The notes beneath the pieces were generated by a model. The model was not told the DNA's origin. It made no database searches and worked only from the letters and a program-made list of their open reading frames with translations. Below, in pieces: positions 1-13,200 of a DNA stretch of 64,000 bases. The stretch's first letter is position 1. Each line of letters begins with the position of its first letter. This DNA comes from Mauremys mutica (lineage: Eukaryota; Chordata; Testudines; Geoemydidae), in contig NC_059077.1 in NCBI RefSeq assembly GCF_020497125.1, positions 27,107,340 through 27,171,339 of the forward strand. Reading direction: 5' to 3'. A program made the position numbers and the translations under genes.

Positions 1-660
1 ATACATATTTTATATAACCTCTAACTCCAAAGGTACAAACAAAAAATATTCCTGCTAACAATTAAATAAAAAACCCTACTTATATAAGTAATGGTAACAC
101 CAAAAATTAATTTTGAAATAGATTTGTCATGATTCTGCAATCTTTACTTATGTGGAATTGCACTTATGCACATGAGTAGTTCCATTGAGGAATCAATTGC
201 ATTTGCATTTGTAATTAGTTTATGGATATCATCTCACTAAGATCTGCAAAGATGTCTTCTAAAGCACTCCTGAGTCATTTATCATGACTCACTTGTTCTT
301 ACGTGAATATGCTATGAATGCAAAGCTAAACATACTGAAAGATATCATCTTGTTATTTGTTCTATTTGCAAGCTTCTGATGATCAGTGCCAGCGAGTGCT
401 GGCTAAAGGCTCAGTTATGGTAACACTTAGAAAAGTGCCTACTTGACTTAGGAGCCTAAATCACCTAGGAGCTTTAAAAAATTTTACCCTTCGGGAACTT
501 GTCCAGGGATTGAAAAGTAATGGGGCGACTTCACCTACTTGTTACTCAATTTCAGCAGAGGCAACAGAATCAGAACAGTAGACTTTTTATTTAAAGATTC
601 TTTAAATAGTGCTTTATCCTTTTCAAATAGCTGTACTGCAGGACCTGTCTTTCATGAATA

Positions 661-779
661 GGGTGACCAGATGTCCTGATTTTATAGAGACAGTCCTAAT
701 TTTTGGGTCTTTTTCTTATATAGGGCACTATTAGCCCCCACCCTCGTCCCAATTTTTCACATTTGCTGTCTGGTCACCC
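661..779. mobile_element. TA-flanked palindromic MITE, copy 1
   Basis: A 119-bp element starting GGGTGACCAGA and ending with the inverted counterpart TCTGGTCACCC, flanked by TA on both sides. Three more copies or parts occur at 47635-47754, 47979-48051 and 55131-55215. The TA flanks suggest a Tc1/mariner-type mobiliser, but no transposase is present and the superfamily is inferred. The flanks are unusual: TTCATGAA sequence on both sides makes the palindrome extend past the element. Confidence 0.75.
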
Positions 780-1619
780 TATTCATGAATGATGTAGCAA
801 GAAATGTTATGTCCCTTTTTAAAATTAAATTTTGTTCCCAATTACTTGCCATCCATACTGACACTTTGTTTCACTTTCAGATACAGGTTGCTCCCCAGGT
901 TCACCTCCTAACTGGTTCCAGTAACCTGTACAACATATAAATAGTAAACTGCAAAATCACACACATATTCTCTTGCTGCCATGTGTCTCTGATCGATCTG
1001 CTTCCCTCTTATTCCTAGGTCTTCCCCCAGTACCATTCCTCTTTCACTCACAGTTCTCTACTTTGGTACTGATTTTGCCTTCTCTCCTAGTGTTTTTGCA
1101 GTTGTTTTGCTATGTCTCTCTTGGTTCCTGGTACATACTCCACCATCAGGATAGTTGCTGGATAAGGCCTTATTGTTTCCCACTCAGACACAGAATTGCT
1201 TTCCCGAAATAGTTGGCGTTTACAGTGTCTCTCAGTCTACTCCAGCATTAAAGTCTCTCTTACTCACTGCTTTCCTGTGGTTTTTCTCCTATAGAAATGG
1301 CTTTCCGACGGGCTATTGCTGGGTCTCAGAAGAGTGTGATTGTGTTGCAGCACCTTTTTTCAGCCTGCGTCACTGGAACCTCGCAGTCTGGAACCGGTTT
1401 TCCATCTCGCGGTTCACCCATCTTATTTCCATTGCCTTCTCTGTCTCTCACGTCTCACTGGGGATATTCTTTTCTTTTTCAAATGCTGGACTTAAGGAAT
1501 CTCAGTGTTTCACAGTTATTTGTGGCTTGGCTTTCTCTCCCATCCTTCAGCGCTGTTCTCCTACCAGTTCAAACTTCTAAGATAACTCATTCTCTTTCTC
1601 TAGGTATATTACATATAAC

Positions 1620-1648
1620 AAGAAAGAAAGAAAGAAAGAAAGAAAGAA
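1620..1648 (+). repeat. (AAAG)n microsatellite
   Basis: About seven tandem AAAG units. Confidence 0.9.
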
Positions 1649-2084
1649 GATCATATCTTTCCATTCATTGCTATTACTCTTATCATTATAAGTCATCATC
1701 TGCTGAGTGCTATAGCTGTGCATGGCAATCTTAGAGATGCAGCTGTATACTAATCTGCAAGCAGAACATTTAGAGAGATTTTATTTTATAAGCCATGGGC
1801 CTAATTCAGCTCTGCTGAAAGTAGGCATGATTTTGTGCATCCTGACCTTCCAATGCTGCAAATGCACAAGGCAGTTGTCAATGCAGTTTTTTTCCTTCTG
1901 CTGAAGTCTGATGAATTGTAACTACTTGTGCCAGGACTCAATTTTGGGCCCTATATCATTGCACTGGCTTTTAAGGACATTTATAGACTTTCAGGCAAAA
2001 AAATCCAAACACTTTTAAGCAGTTAAGCTATTTAAAGTTTATTGATGTTTTCCACAATACTGGAAAGGCATCATTGTCATAAAT

Positions 2085-3275
2085 TATTATTATTAATGTG
2101 GTGCTCTGCACCCCATATTCACCATAGTGATAGGATTATGATGTGATTATGACATAATTATGATGCATCTTGTACAAAATATGTCATTTGAGGTATCAAT
2201 GGAAATGTTATGGTTTGCTGAATATACTTATCCTATTTCTATGCATATATCTTTTTTGTATTTTTGTATCTGGAGTTATGAATATTGACTATGCGTCTGT
2301 ATTTCAAATGTGTTTACTCCTAGGTAATGCCCACAGAGTCGTTTACTCCAGTCTAGTCAGCACATTGTGAAGGGGCTGCCCAAGGTAATGGCAATGGGCC
2401 ATGGGAAAAGCTTAGCCTCACCTGATATGCTTGCCTGTGGACGATTTAGCCAAAATATGGGTAATGGCCGCCATGACTCATCAAAGCATGCAAGGGCATG
2501 TGACTAGATCATATGCAACTGAACTCCACCTTGGTGCTTGCCCTTTTCCACAAACTGTGCTGGGGGGCTTGTCTTGAAACAAAGAAGCCCCATAGAAGAA
2601 GCTATGAAAGGGGAAGTGACAGCACCCCTGGACCTCACTCCACCTACAACATAGTACCTGAAAACACCTATGGAACAAAGACTGAAGTGGGGAAGGAAAT
2701 CCCAGCCAGGAAAGAGGAAGGCCTGCCTGTGGCTGAAAGATTGGTGAACTGTTTGTACTATCTAACAGGGTGAGACACGGCTTGATTCAAATCCTGTCTA
2801 GTTTATAAAGCTTAGATTGCGTTTTGTTTTGTTGTCCTTAGGTAATCTGCTTTGATCTGTATGCTCACTACTTATAATCACTTAAAATCTACCTGTCTGT
2901 AGTTAATAAATATATTTTTTACCTAAAACTGTGTTTTGCTAGAAGTGCTTGGAGAATCTGCTCAGGAACAAAAACTGGTGCATTGTCCTCTCCACTTTGA
3001 GGGAGGGATGGACTGGGTAAAAAACATACTGGTCAGGCTTTTGACCAGGGCAAGATGGTACAGCTCTGCGGTCCTAGGCTGTGGAGCTAGGGAGAAGCCT
3101 TCATGTAACTGCAGTTGGGTGTGTCCCTGCCTTTGTAAAGGTTTGTGTGAGTGCAGTGCCAGGAGCAGTCTGCAGCTTGTCACACCAGCACAGTGTGAGA
3201 GGGAGCCCAGGCTGGTGAGACGGAGAGTTCAGTGGTACCCCAGTTCCAGGTTGCACTCCAGGGGGGGCCATCACA
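2085..3275 (+). repeat. Probable unclassified interspersed repeat
   Basis: This roughly 1.2-kb stretch has the look of an interspersed repeat I associate with turtle genomes: a T-rich middle, a phrase reading like TAGGTAATGCCCACAG near 2322, and an AATAAATA-containing segment near 2905. I cannot assign it to a class. No protein domain is seen; the open frames at 2513-2773 and 2936-3280 are not convincing genes. Boundaries are approximate. Confidence 0.35.
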
Positions 3276-3276
3276 A

Positions 3277-3425
3277 TTAATAATAATTTTTATTATTATT
3301 TATATTGTGGTATCACCTACGGGCTCTAACTAGGGATCCATTATGCTAGGCCCTGCATCAAAGAACAATGTAAAGACAGTCCCTGCCCCAGACAGCTTGC
3401 AGTCGAGGAATGTACAAGATAACTC
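3277..3425 (-). repeat. SINE-tail-type repeat (antisense)
   Basis: Begins with ATT-rich repeats and reads ATTATGCTAGGCCCTGCA then AAGACAGTCCCTGCCCCAGA. This is the reverse complement of a 3' tail (GGGGCAGGGACTGTCT and GCGCCTAGCACAATGGG type) seen in sense orientation at 34546-34670. Similar antisense copies lie at 5938, 10245, 17175, 35283 and 54118. Confidence 0.6.
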
Positions 3426-4331
3426 TTTTTTCTGAATGTAAAGAGTATACAAGCGCAATATATTTAACAGAATGACGGAAACCCCTTTTATTCATGTCTT
3501 TGCTCTGGCTACCAGCTAGCTTCTGTGCTGGGTCCTTGTATATTTTACTGTAGAAACTACATCATAAAGCTTTTGGAAATCTAGCATTTACTAGCAGAGT
3601 GGGATGTACTGCCAGCACATGGAGAAATACTCCTCCTCCATCCCCATAGAAACAATACTTGCTAAGAAACAATAAATCCATTTTTTTCTTTCTCAAGTGT
3701 TTTGGCAACAATATATGTGTAAGACTAAGAGCACTTATTTGAGAACTGACACTAGATGAACGTCAAGTCTATGGAAAGCAAATGCTAACATTATGTTCTG
3801 TAATACACTGCAGATGTCAAACAGCTTTCAGTCTGATGTTAAATAAATGGCTCTGAAATAGCTTTTATGCAGATTGGAAAACTAAATATTATTAATCTAT
3901 TACTCTAACCAGAAGCTCTTCTAGCACCTTAATGCTGTTGTACCTTTTTCATCATGGAATGTGATAAATTACCTGTTTGCTATTTGGCGGGGAGGGGAGG
4001 AATGAACTTATGTTAAGTTAAACACTAAAAGCAGTGGGTTCAAACAATAGCACAAACAGAATTAAAATTCATTCACCACGTGGTCTTGTTTAAAAAAGAG
4101 CGAATGTTTCAACTAAACTGCCTATTTAGGGGCACCATTTATGAGTTTAAAAAAAAACACTGCATAATGTGGCCTATAGAGTGAAACCCTCCTCTAAGCC
4201 TAGATCCTGAAAACACCTGAGCATTTGTGTAGTTTTATTTATGTGTCTCGTCCCTGCTGAAGCTCAACACATTTCTTTTATTGGTTTCAGTGGGGTCTGG
4301 ATCAGTTAAACACTATTTACAGGCGCTAGAT

Positions 4332-5263
4332 CAGGGGTCTCAAACATGCAGCCTGCGGGACTATTTCCTGTGGCCTGCCAAGGGCCCCGCACCTGCCCCC
4401 CTGACCTACCTCCAGGCCAGGGGTGGGCAAACTACACCTGCGGGATTGCCACCCCTTGAGCCCCGCGGCGCTCCGTGAAGCAGCTGGTATCACATCCCTA
4501 TGGCGGGGGGGTGGGGGAAACAGAGGGCTTCGTCCATGTCTTGCCCTGGCTTCTAGGCACCGTCCCCGTCCCCCCCCCCCCCCGCTGCAGGGATGTGATA
4601 CCAGCCGCGGGCAATGGGAGCTTCAGGGGAGGTACCTGGAGGCGCGGCAAGCAGCATGCTGAGCCCTGCATCCCCCTCCCCCAGGGGCCGCAGGGACATG
4701 GTTCCAGCTACTTCCTGGAGCGGAGCGAGGCTGGGGCCAGGGCCAGGGCCGGGGCTGGGGCCGGCAGCCTGCCCTGGCCCTGGTGTGCGCCGCTGCCAGC
4801 CCGGAACCCGAAGCCCTCCTGCACCCCACCCCACAACTCCCTGCCCTGAGCCCCCTGCCTGCACCTCAACCCCCTGCCCTGAGCCCCCTGCCTGCACCCC
4901 AACCCCCTGCTGCACCGCAACTCCCTGCCCTGAGCCCCCTGCTGCATCCCACACCCCTTCTGCACCCTGAGCCCCCTGCCTGCACCCCAACCCCCTGCTG
5001 CACCTCAACTCCCTGCCCTGAGCCCCTGCCACACCTCTCGTGCACCCTCTGGGGGCAGGGAGGGGGCGGAGTTGGGGTGGGGAGTTCAGGAAAGGGGTTG
5101 GAATGGGGGCAGGAAAGGGTAGGACGAGGCGAGACCTCATGGAAGGGGTGGAGTGGGGGCAGGGCTGGCGGCAGCGAGGGGGGCAGGGTTCAGCGATGTG
5201 GCCCTCGGGCCAATGAACTAACCCTCATGTGGCCCTCGTGGTCATTTGAGTTTGAGACCCCTG
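4332..5263. mobile_element. hAT-type non-autonomous DNA transposon
   Basis: A 932-bp GC-rich element with inverted termini CAGGGGTCTCAAAC and TTTGAGACCCCTG. Its flanks are CGCTAGAT (4324-4331) and CACTAGAT (5264-5271), a 7/8 match to an 8-bp target-site duplication. No transposase is encoded. A second hAT-like start, CAGGGGTGGGCAAACT, occurs inside at about 4424 without a matching end. The interior also contains a minisatellite. The same termini recur at 37195-38214, so the two are one family. Confidence 0.85.
4841..5030 (+). repeat. C-rich minisatellite inside the hAT element
   Basis: Imperfect tandem units built from CCCTGAGCCCCCTGCCTGCA and CCCCAACCCCCTGCTGCA. They create open frames on both strands between 4475 and 5418, which I do not treat as genes. 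Confidence 0.75.
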
Positions 5264-5937
5264 CACTAGATCCTAGTCCTAGAGCCAAAAGCCATATGCA
5301 GCAGGCTGTGCGACCAGTGTACTGCAGGGCACTGTTTGTTGCTGCTTTCTCCAGAAGCAAAATGCTCAGCGGTACTGTGGTCATTTCGGACTGTTCTCCC
5401 AAGCTGCAGACAAAATAAGCCAGCACCCATCCTGTAACTCCAGTTTGTAGCTTGTGGTGTTGGCTCATTGCATGTGCATCTCTTTCACGCATTTCCCCCC
5501 ATTTTCTCCCTGATGCATCAGAGCAGGGAAGGTGGCCCAGAGTCAAATCCCAAATTCTTTTGGTGTCTTACAATATAAAAATTACATGTTGAGCTACAAT
5601 GAGCTGTCAGTTATAATGAAGTTGTGCCGTATAAGAGGATTTATACGTACACAATGGAACAGCCCTGGCCATGTAACAGGTTGCCTGCAGAAGGGATACA
5701 GCCATTGTTTATAAGCCACTCTTGCAGAGTGAAGTCCATTGACTTTCATTGAGTTCCTGGACGTGTGTGAGGAGATTCTTTCTTCTTCTTCAGAGTGCTA
5801 GAATTTTAGAGATACAGGACTGGGGAATATACTACATATATACTCTGTTCAGTAAGTTGTAGACTACTGAACAAAAACAATGCAAGCATTACTGGATCCA
5901 CAAAATGTGGGAATGGAGTCTTTTGTTGTAAGACTTT

Positions 5938-6062
5938 TAATTTATTTATTGTTATACTAATATTATTATTATTATTAATTTATTTGTATTATCAGACTAT
6001 GTAGGAACTCCAATCATTGAGCAGGGGCCCATTGTGCTAGGTGCTGTGCAACATCAGTATGT
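5938..6062 (-). repeat. SINE-tail-type repeat (antisense)
   Basis: A TTA-repeat head is followed by CAGGGGCCCATTGTGCTAGG, the same antisense tail family as 3277-3425. Confidence 0.6.
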
Positions 6063-7024
6063 TGGGGGAAAATGAGAGCTGGTCACAGCATTTTCTATTG
6101 GTTTTATTATGTTGACTTTCCCATGCTTGCCACCTCAGGTTACAATGTAATAAGAGAGGCAAAAAAAAGCCTTTCTTTCCCTACGCTCACCAGCACCTTC
6201 AGCTAAATCTTTGGCATATGTTTTAACTGCAAATCATTTAAGACATGGCAGCTTGATACTGTCATATGAAAATCATGGATAATTTCATGGGCTTGAAAGA
6301 CTATTGTTAATATGCTGGAATTAGTCATTAGCATGTAATGAGGTTTCCAGTTGCCAGGCTGTACCAGGGATTCCTGTCATTTTTGCTGTTTGATGCTTTG
6401 ATTCCCATTTTCAGTACTGGCACCAGTGAACTACCACTGTGAAACTGACACACTGCCAAATGGCCCTTTACTGTACAGATGCAGAACTAGCCAGTATGTA
6501 CCCAATTGACCAGAAAATAATCAAGACATAGAGCATCATCCTTTACTGTCTTCACAGCCAGCAGTTCAACATTCTCAGTGGATGGCCTGTGCTACCAAAA
6601 ATCTACTCTGTCAAGCTGTCTACCAGAGTCTTGATTTTCACCTACAATTTCATCTGAAGCAAAAGGGAGTTGTCCGCCATGGAGAAGAGGTGCAGAAAAG
6701 TAAGATATCTACAGCCTGTATTACCTTTTCCACCTAATCTTTGAAGGGCTGGAAAGGGGATAATGAGTTTTCTCAGTAGCCCTACCGCTGCCCTACGCAA
6801 GCCTGTCTCCCAGCCTCTTCCATATGTGTGGATCGCACCCTCCAGAAGTACCCTCCACATGGTCTTGGGAGAGGGGGCAGGTGTGGAACATTACCATAGA
6901 GATTGTTGAATCCACTTTCCATGCAACAACAGATGGTCCCTGAGCAAGGGGGCTCCTTCATACATGGATCTGGGATGCACATTGAGCTAGAACCTCAAAA
7001 TGTTGCAGTATCTCAAGTGGCACT

Positions 7025-7258
7025 GGGGGAAAATCTAGGTTGGATATTAGGAAACACTTTTTCACTAGGAGGGTGGTGAAGCACTGGAATGGGTTCCCTA
7101 GGGAGGTGGTGGAATCTTCATCCTTAGAGGTTTTTTAAGGCCAGGCTTGACAAAGCCCTGGCTGGGATGATTTAGTTGGGGTTGATCCTGCTTTGAGCAG
7201 GGGATTGGACTAGAAGACCTCCTGAGGTCCCTTCCAACCCTGATATTCTATGATTCTA
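7025..7258 (+). mobile_element. CR1 LINE 3' end
   Basis: Typical CR1 3' sequence: GGTTGGATATTAGGAAACAC, then GGGATTGGACTAGAAGACCT, GGTCCCTTCCAACCCTGAT and the terminal octamer-like ATTCTATGATTCTA. It is 5'-truncated, as most CR1 copies are. Confidence 0.9.
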
Positions 7259-7259
7259 A

Positions 7260-10200
7260 TGTGGCCCTGTGGAAACAAGTAAACCCAAATGGGTCAAACC
7301 ATTGCTATCTTCAACAGATCTGATGCGTGAAGCCATCACCCAATACAAGATTTGCTGCTAGTGCATTACAGTAGGTCTCCTTTTGTTACATGACCAGGGT
7401 GGCAGCGAGGTGAGACCATTAACTATTTCCAAAATTCTGACTTAAGCTGAAATCTGTAATTTTTCAATCAGTTTCCTTAGTAGCTGCATATGGTGAATTA
7501 TGGGAGCACGGTCGATAAAATTCTCTTTCTGAGAGTAAAGTGAGATTTGTCAATGTGTTTACATGTTGAGAAGTTCTTCTATAGGAGACCTTCTGCTCAA
7601 AGTTGCAGAATTCTATATTAGTGTCTCTCAAAGTAAAGCATTTAATTGTGTGGCTGATGTATAATGTGTGGCCCACACGTAGCCCATTGATGTCAACAGA
7701 AGGACTTCCATTGACTACAATGGGCTTTAGATCTGGCCTTAAGGTTCCCATTCATCACAGAGCTCTTACTAAACATACGACTAACTTTAAACCCTTAAGG
7801 AGTCCCACTGCAGTCAATAGGACTATTCCCATGCTTCAAACATGCTGACGCACCCTGCTGAATAGGCCATACATTAGTTGAGGACTGACACGTTAGGCCT
7901 AGACAGTATTGAACTGGCAGACCATCTTGTTCAATATTGCTCTTTAGCAGCTCTCAGAATAGAGCAAGATGATTCACCTGACATGCCTTTTCAATTGCTT
8001 TATGGCCTAACAGGTTCAGCCAAATTTATGCTCAGGATTTTCTCTTTTGTGTTATTTTTTCACACCATGACAGGCAAGCTCACTGCATCACTGTTTGCTA
8101 AAGCAAAGCACTGAGTTGTGCATTTGTTTAACCAAAATTAAGTTGTACAAGTCTCTAAATATCTCATCACTCACAGCCATTGATTCTAGCATGTCATTAA
8201 TGGGGTAAACTACCTTGGATTTCCAGCCCGCAGTTTGTCATTGGTTGTTTCACAAGAATAGACTCTGGTGTGTGGATAAAATCAATGATCTATTTGTTAA
8301 TGTCATAGGCAGTAAAATTACATAGTACATTTTCCAGGATACTGTCAAAAGGAAATAGAAGAGTGTTTCATGAGACTAAATTAACATGCTTAAATGGTTC
8401 AAACCAGTAATCTATTTATCAATGTCCATTGCTATAAAGAGGAACTGGAGAGATATCTTTCCCAGGTGTTATTTTTGTTTGTAACTTCTCCAGTTTCAGA
8501 AAGTTTATATTGCCCTTTAGGAGGTAAATCATACAAGACAACATGGTCTAAATGAGAACAACTACTAGCTCGAAATTAGGAAGTATATTGATAGTCTCAT
8601 TTTGATTAAAGGAGTTTGCACACATAACTCAATTAATCCCCAGGCATCAAGATAAGAGCATCTGCTAAAACCTGTGGAAAGATTGATGAAGGAGTCGCCT
8701 AAAGTGACACAGCAGGAGAAACTTAAATCTTAATTGTGAGCTGGAAGTTTGCAGTACCACCAGAAAACAGCATACACTTAGAACAGGCTATAAATGTGGT
8801 GTGGTGGATACCCCGTGTGGTAACTGTGATAAATGGGGCCTGGCCTATATAAAGGCTTTAAAGTTGATGCAATATAGAGACAAACAAAATACTTCCTCAA
8901 TAAGTTACAGTTACTGCAGGAAATGTAACTTTGAATTTCCTTCCATAACGTAGCATTAACGTAGCATTTTTGTGTTTAACATAACAATAGTCATAACTAC
9001 AAGGGCTTCTTTGTGGTAGACCACAAAAATGTCCTGCATGATGCCAAAAACTGACAAAAAAAGTCAGAAAAATAATAAAAAAAAACTAGTTGTGGTTTAT
9101 TTGTCTCACACTTAAACTATGTTTTGCCATCATCCCCGTGGAAACATTTCACTCCACCCTTAGCTCCACCTGGCAAACAATTGCACTACCAAACATATCC
9201 TATACAATGCATAAAGAAATATTACTTATAGTCAGTTTACTATCTCTGTAAACTCTGGTTACAAAAGCTGTCATGGTTGTGATATATTTGGGAGCAAACA
9301 GCTGGATTCTTGGAACTGTTATCAAATGCTCATTCCAATTGTACTTTACCTCTGGACAGTTCTCAAGTACTCCAAGCAAATATTTGGATGCATATTTCTA
9401 ACCAGGGCTTTACGGGATTTTATATAAAGCCCTAAATGGTTTCTAACTTTAAATTGCAGGCATTTTACAGAGGACCAACTCAGCTTCTGTTTAACTCAAA
9501 GGGAATCTCCCATTGACTTCAGTGGGAACATGCCCCAAAATATATTCTTTAAAAAATGTGAATAGATATTGACCAAAATGTTCAAACTTCTTTACTAATG
9601 TTAGGTACCTAAATCTATACGTAAGTACCTAAAAACATGGTTTGATTTTCAGAGTTGCTGAGCATCCACAACTCGCACTAGAGTGAACCAGAGCTGCAGA
9701 AGTTATGCAGCTCTGGAAATCAGGCCATTTATTTAGGTGCCTAAATACGGAATTCCTGCATCGATCCTGCATTGTGAGCTGAGCAGGCAGACTGCTATGC
9801 CAGCATAAAGCCCCGCTGAGCAAGAGCAAATAGTTTGCCTGTGTGGATCACAGTGCGGGATCAAGGGCTTTAGATGTCTAATTTAGGAATCCAACTTTTA
9901 AAATGTGGGCCATGTAATTGGGATTTGCAGAAGAAATTACAGGTTAGTGGTGCATGTTTACAAGAGCGGAGCAAAAAAGTAAGGTGCATATCCAAACATC
10001 TGCTTGTTTGAATAATGGTGCCTTCCAATATTGTGGTATTACAACCCACAGTTATGCATGGGGATAGTCCTACTGGCTGTGGGAAACTAGTTCCCATGTG
10101 TAATTTTTTATTTTTGGCGAAAAGGATAGAACCAGTTTCTACATCCTGTAAGTTAGAGACTAATAAATACATCACATGTTGTATACATCATTTTCTCATT

Positions 10201-13200
10201 ATTCACCTGGATTTAGTGGTGAATGATTTGTATAGCAATAGACCCTAAAGGCCCCCAGTCAGCATAAGGAGCCCTATTGTTCAAGGTGTTGTACACAGAA
10301 GGCACTGTTCCTGCCTCAATGAACATATAGTCTAATTTTAAAGAAGATACAACCAGCGACAGTAGGCGAGAAGGGGAAAGGGGACAGAAACAATAAGAAA
10401 ATCACATGGTTACATGGATTAGGTACCTGCACTGCTTGGTGGGTCCAACACTTATGCAATAAATAAATAAAACTTTTATCCCTAACTGTTGCTCAGTCTA
10501 GCGACCATCATTGGTTGGCTCATGTGGCATTTCATTCTCTTGTAAAAACTTCATAGGCCCAATTCTCCTCTTGCACTAGCAGGGGAGCTGGAACAATTTG
10601 TACGGTGGGGGGTGCGGAGAGCCATTGAACCAAACTGTAAACCCTGTATATGATGAAACCACTTCAAGCCAGGGGATCTGGCAGCAGCCCCACCACACCT
10701 AGTTCCAGCACCTATGTGCATTAGTGTAAATCAGAAATAAGTCTATTGAAATCAGTGGAGTTGCACTGATGTAAAAGTGGGTGGATGTGAGAGGAAAATA
10801 AGACTCTATGTCCTCAAAAAAGAGCTTGTGTGGACCTGGGTCCAAAATGTTTCTCAAATCACAGTTTGTTTCCAGGTGGGACTAAGTCTCTGTCCTGGAT
10901 AGAGAGAACAAAAATATCTGTGAGACTTGCTACACTTTCTATTTTAATTTGCCTATATGCTAAAGCTACATGGTGTTTATATTCATGAGCATAACAAGAC
11001 TTTATGCCTTTATACTGTGGTTTTTTATTTTTTTTATTGATTATTGAGCAAGTCCATCTAATATTTTGACATATATGCAAAACATTTACATGTCCTTCCT
11101 TCAATTAAATATGCACCAAGCCTGACTTACTTACACAGTTGGTTTGTATACCAATGCTGACCCCCTTAAATGGTCTCTAATCTGAGGTTTTCCTTGTTTC
11201 AATAGAGCCGGAACCAGTCAGGAAGGATTTTGGCAAGACAAAACACACCTACAGAATTCAGACTAGACACTCATTACATAGGTACTTAAATATGAGCAAT
11301 GTCTACTCCTGGAATGAGCTGAGAAGTTAAATTTCTCCAGAGACTTGTTATTGTTTGCCATGTGAAAAAAAAATCATTGCAGAGATCAAGAAGAGCTAAA
11401 TAGGTATATCAGTAACACATCTGCCTGGGAAGTGTAGGACACGGACCCTTTTCATACAGCATGTAACAGCATGCTCCCAATCACCTTTCCCCCATTTGTC
11501 TTAAACCAGTTTATGAAACATACATCATTAGTGAATGCTCAGCTTATGCTAGCTGGGTGCCTGGTTCATATCAAGGATGTATTGCTGACAGTTGAGACAC
11601 AAATAGGGCAGCAGTGTTATCTTGAGAGAAACTGATTCACTCCATGGGAAAAATGGTAGTTGTCTCTCCTGTTGCCCCTGTGTGAAATTCCTGCACAGAT
11701 GCCACCTTCCTGGAGGGCTTAGCCCCTGGAATCCCACTAGTGTCCTGCATCTTTATAGGAATGAAACAATCTAGCTTCAGTCACCGGTATAAAGCACCGT
11801 TCACTGCTGGGGCTGCACAGCTTGCTCTGATGTGTAAATGGGGCACTACTACTGAAGGTGAGACTCTCAAAGTTTACCTTTCAGAATCTTTCTCAAATTT
11901 GAAAATATCCAGCAATGCTGCTGCTTCCTTGACCCCTCCACTCTTAGCCGTTCTGATCACTCCATCCTCAGATATTTCTGCATTCCCTTTCCTTCACACC
12001 AAACCCTGGGTTGCCATTGCCTGCACCTTTTGATTTCTTCTGCCCAGGAAATGAACTGTTATCTCAAGCCATTCATGTCAACCTCATGTGTGATGAGCCT
12101 GGGCACCAAGGAAGATGAGAGCACAGGTGCTACCAAAGAGACTTAGACCTGTTTTTCAGAAGGAAGGATCATGTTTTTTGCACAAAAAGGAATTTTTCTG
12201 TGTTACTGGCTCATCTACAGCCACAGCAACTGCCCCGCACATTCTAAACAGATGTCTGCATCTGCTCGAGAGAAGAGATTGGCCCCACTCCCATGGCTTC
12301 TGCATACAAAGCCAAAATGCAATACCCTTGGCTCCCCCTCCCTCCCACCAAGCTGCAGCACACAGTCCAATACTAACCCATCCTTGCATCTGCCAATGAC
12401 TCAATCCACCTACCTCTCTTCAAAGGCCAGGTGAAGAAAGTGGACCTTGTCAAGCATTTGTAATATTTCCTACATATTCCCTATGCTGTGTAGAAGGAAG
12501 TATAGTGAATGCTCCAGTCAGAGGTGACATGGTCTAGTTCATAAAGGCAAAATGGAAAGTCATTAAGTGCAACTGCTGTATATTTGTGTATGTAAATAAG
12601 TGACCAGATCCTTAAGTGGTATAAAGCAGTAACTGTGCCAAACTACATTAGCTGACCCAAGATTTTTTCTCTGCATCCTCTCTCCTCCTATAAACTGATG
12701 GGAAAAGGCCAGGAATCTTGTCCTGTAGAGAGAATAAAGACAGACGCTGCCCTTTTTATTACTCCATCGCTAGAAGCTAATACTTCTGTCTGTTAGAAAG
12801 AGAGGGTTGTTCTCAACCTGGTAATTGTAACAGAGCCTTCTACCCGAGTCTTTAACAGAATGAGGAGAGGTACCGCAGTAATAGTTTCACAATGAAAACT
12901 GTAGCTGGAGAATGGTGGGATAAGGATGCCAAATAAAAGTAAACAAATTCAGACTTGCTAAGCCTCTCCCTTCTTCCCTCCAGCCAGAGGGCACACTTTT
13001 TATTCTTAAACAGCAAAGTTCCCAGGAAGAAAAGGGTGGGGAGACAAAATACAATTACAGCGGTGACATATTATGAAGGATAACTAGGGACATTAACACT
13101 GAAAGCTCCTGGAGCACAAGCAACATTAGAATCTGGCCTGGGATTTTGCAGTGCATGTCACTCACAAGTTTCCACCGTTATGACAGCTGACACGGAACTA

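Larger units (their letters stand above)
1..2080. other. Gene-free AT-rich sequence
   Basis: No gene is supported here. The open frames between about 970 and 1900 lie in pyrimidine-rich, low-complexity DNA, show no recognisable domain and overlap one another in different frames. The only structured items are the MITE at 661-779 and the AAAG microsatellite near 1620. Confidence 0.6.

Noticed and set aside
973..1734. Three overlapping frames of 79-145 residues
   Set aside because: Pyrimidine-rich DNA in three frames, without splice signals, domains or codon pattern.
2936..3280. 114-residue Cys-containing frame
   Set aside because: It lies in a probable interspersed repeat, and the cysteines follow no known spacing.
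4475..5418. Overlapping Pro-rich frames
   Set aside because: Products of the C-rich minisatellite inside the hAT element 4332-5263.
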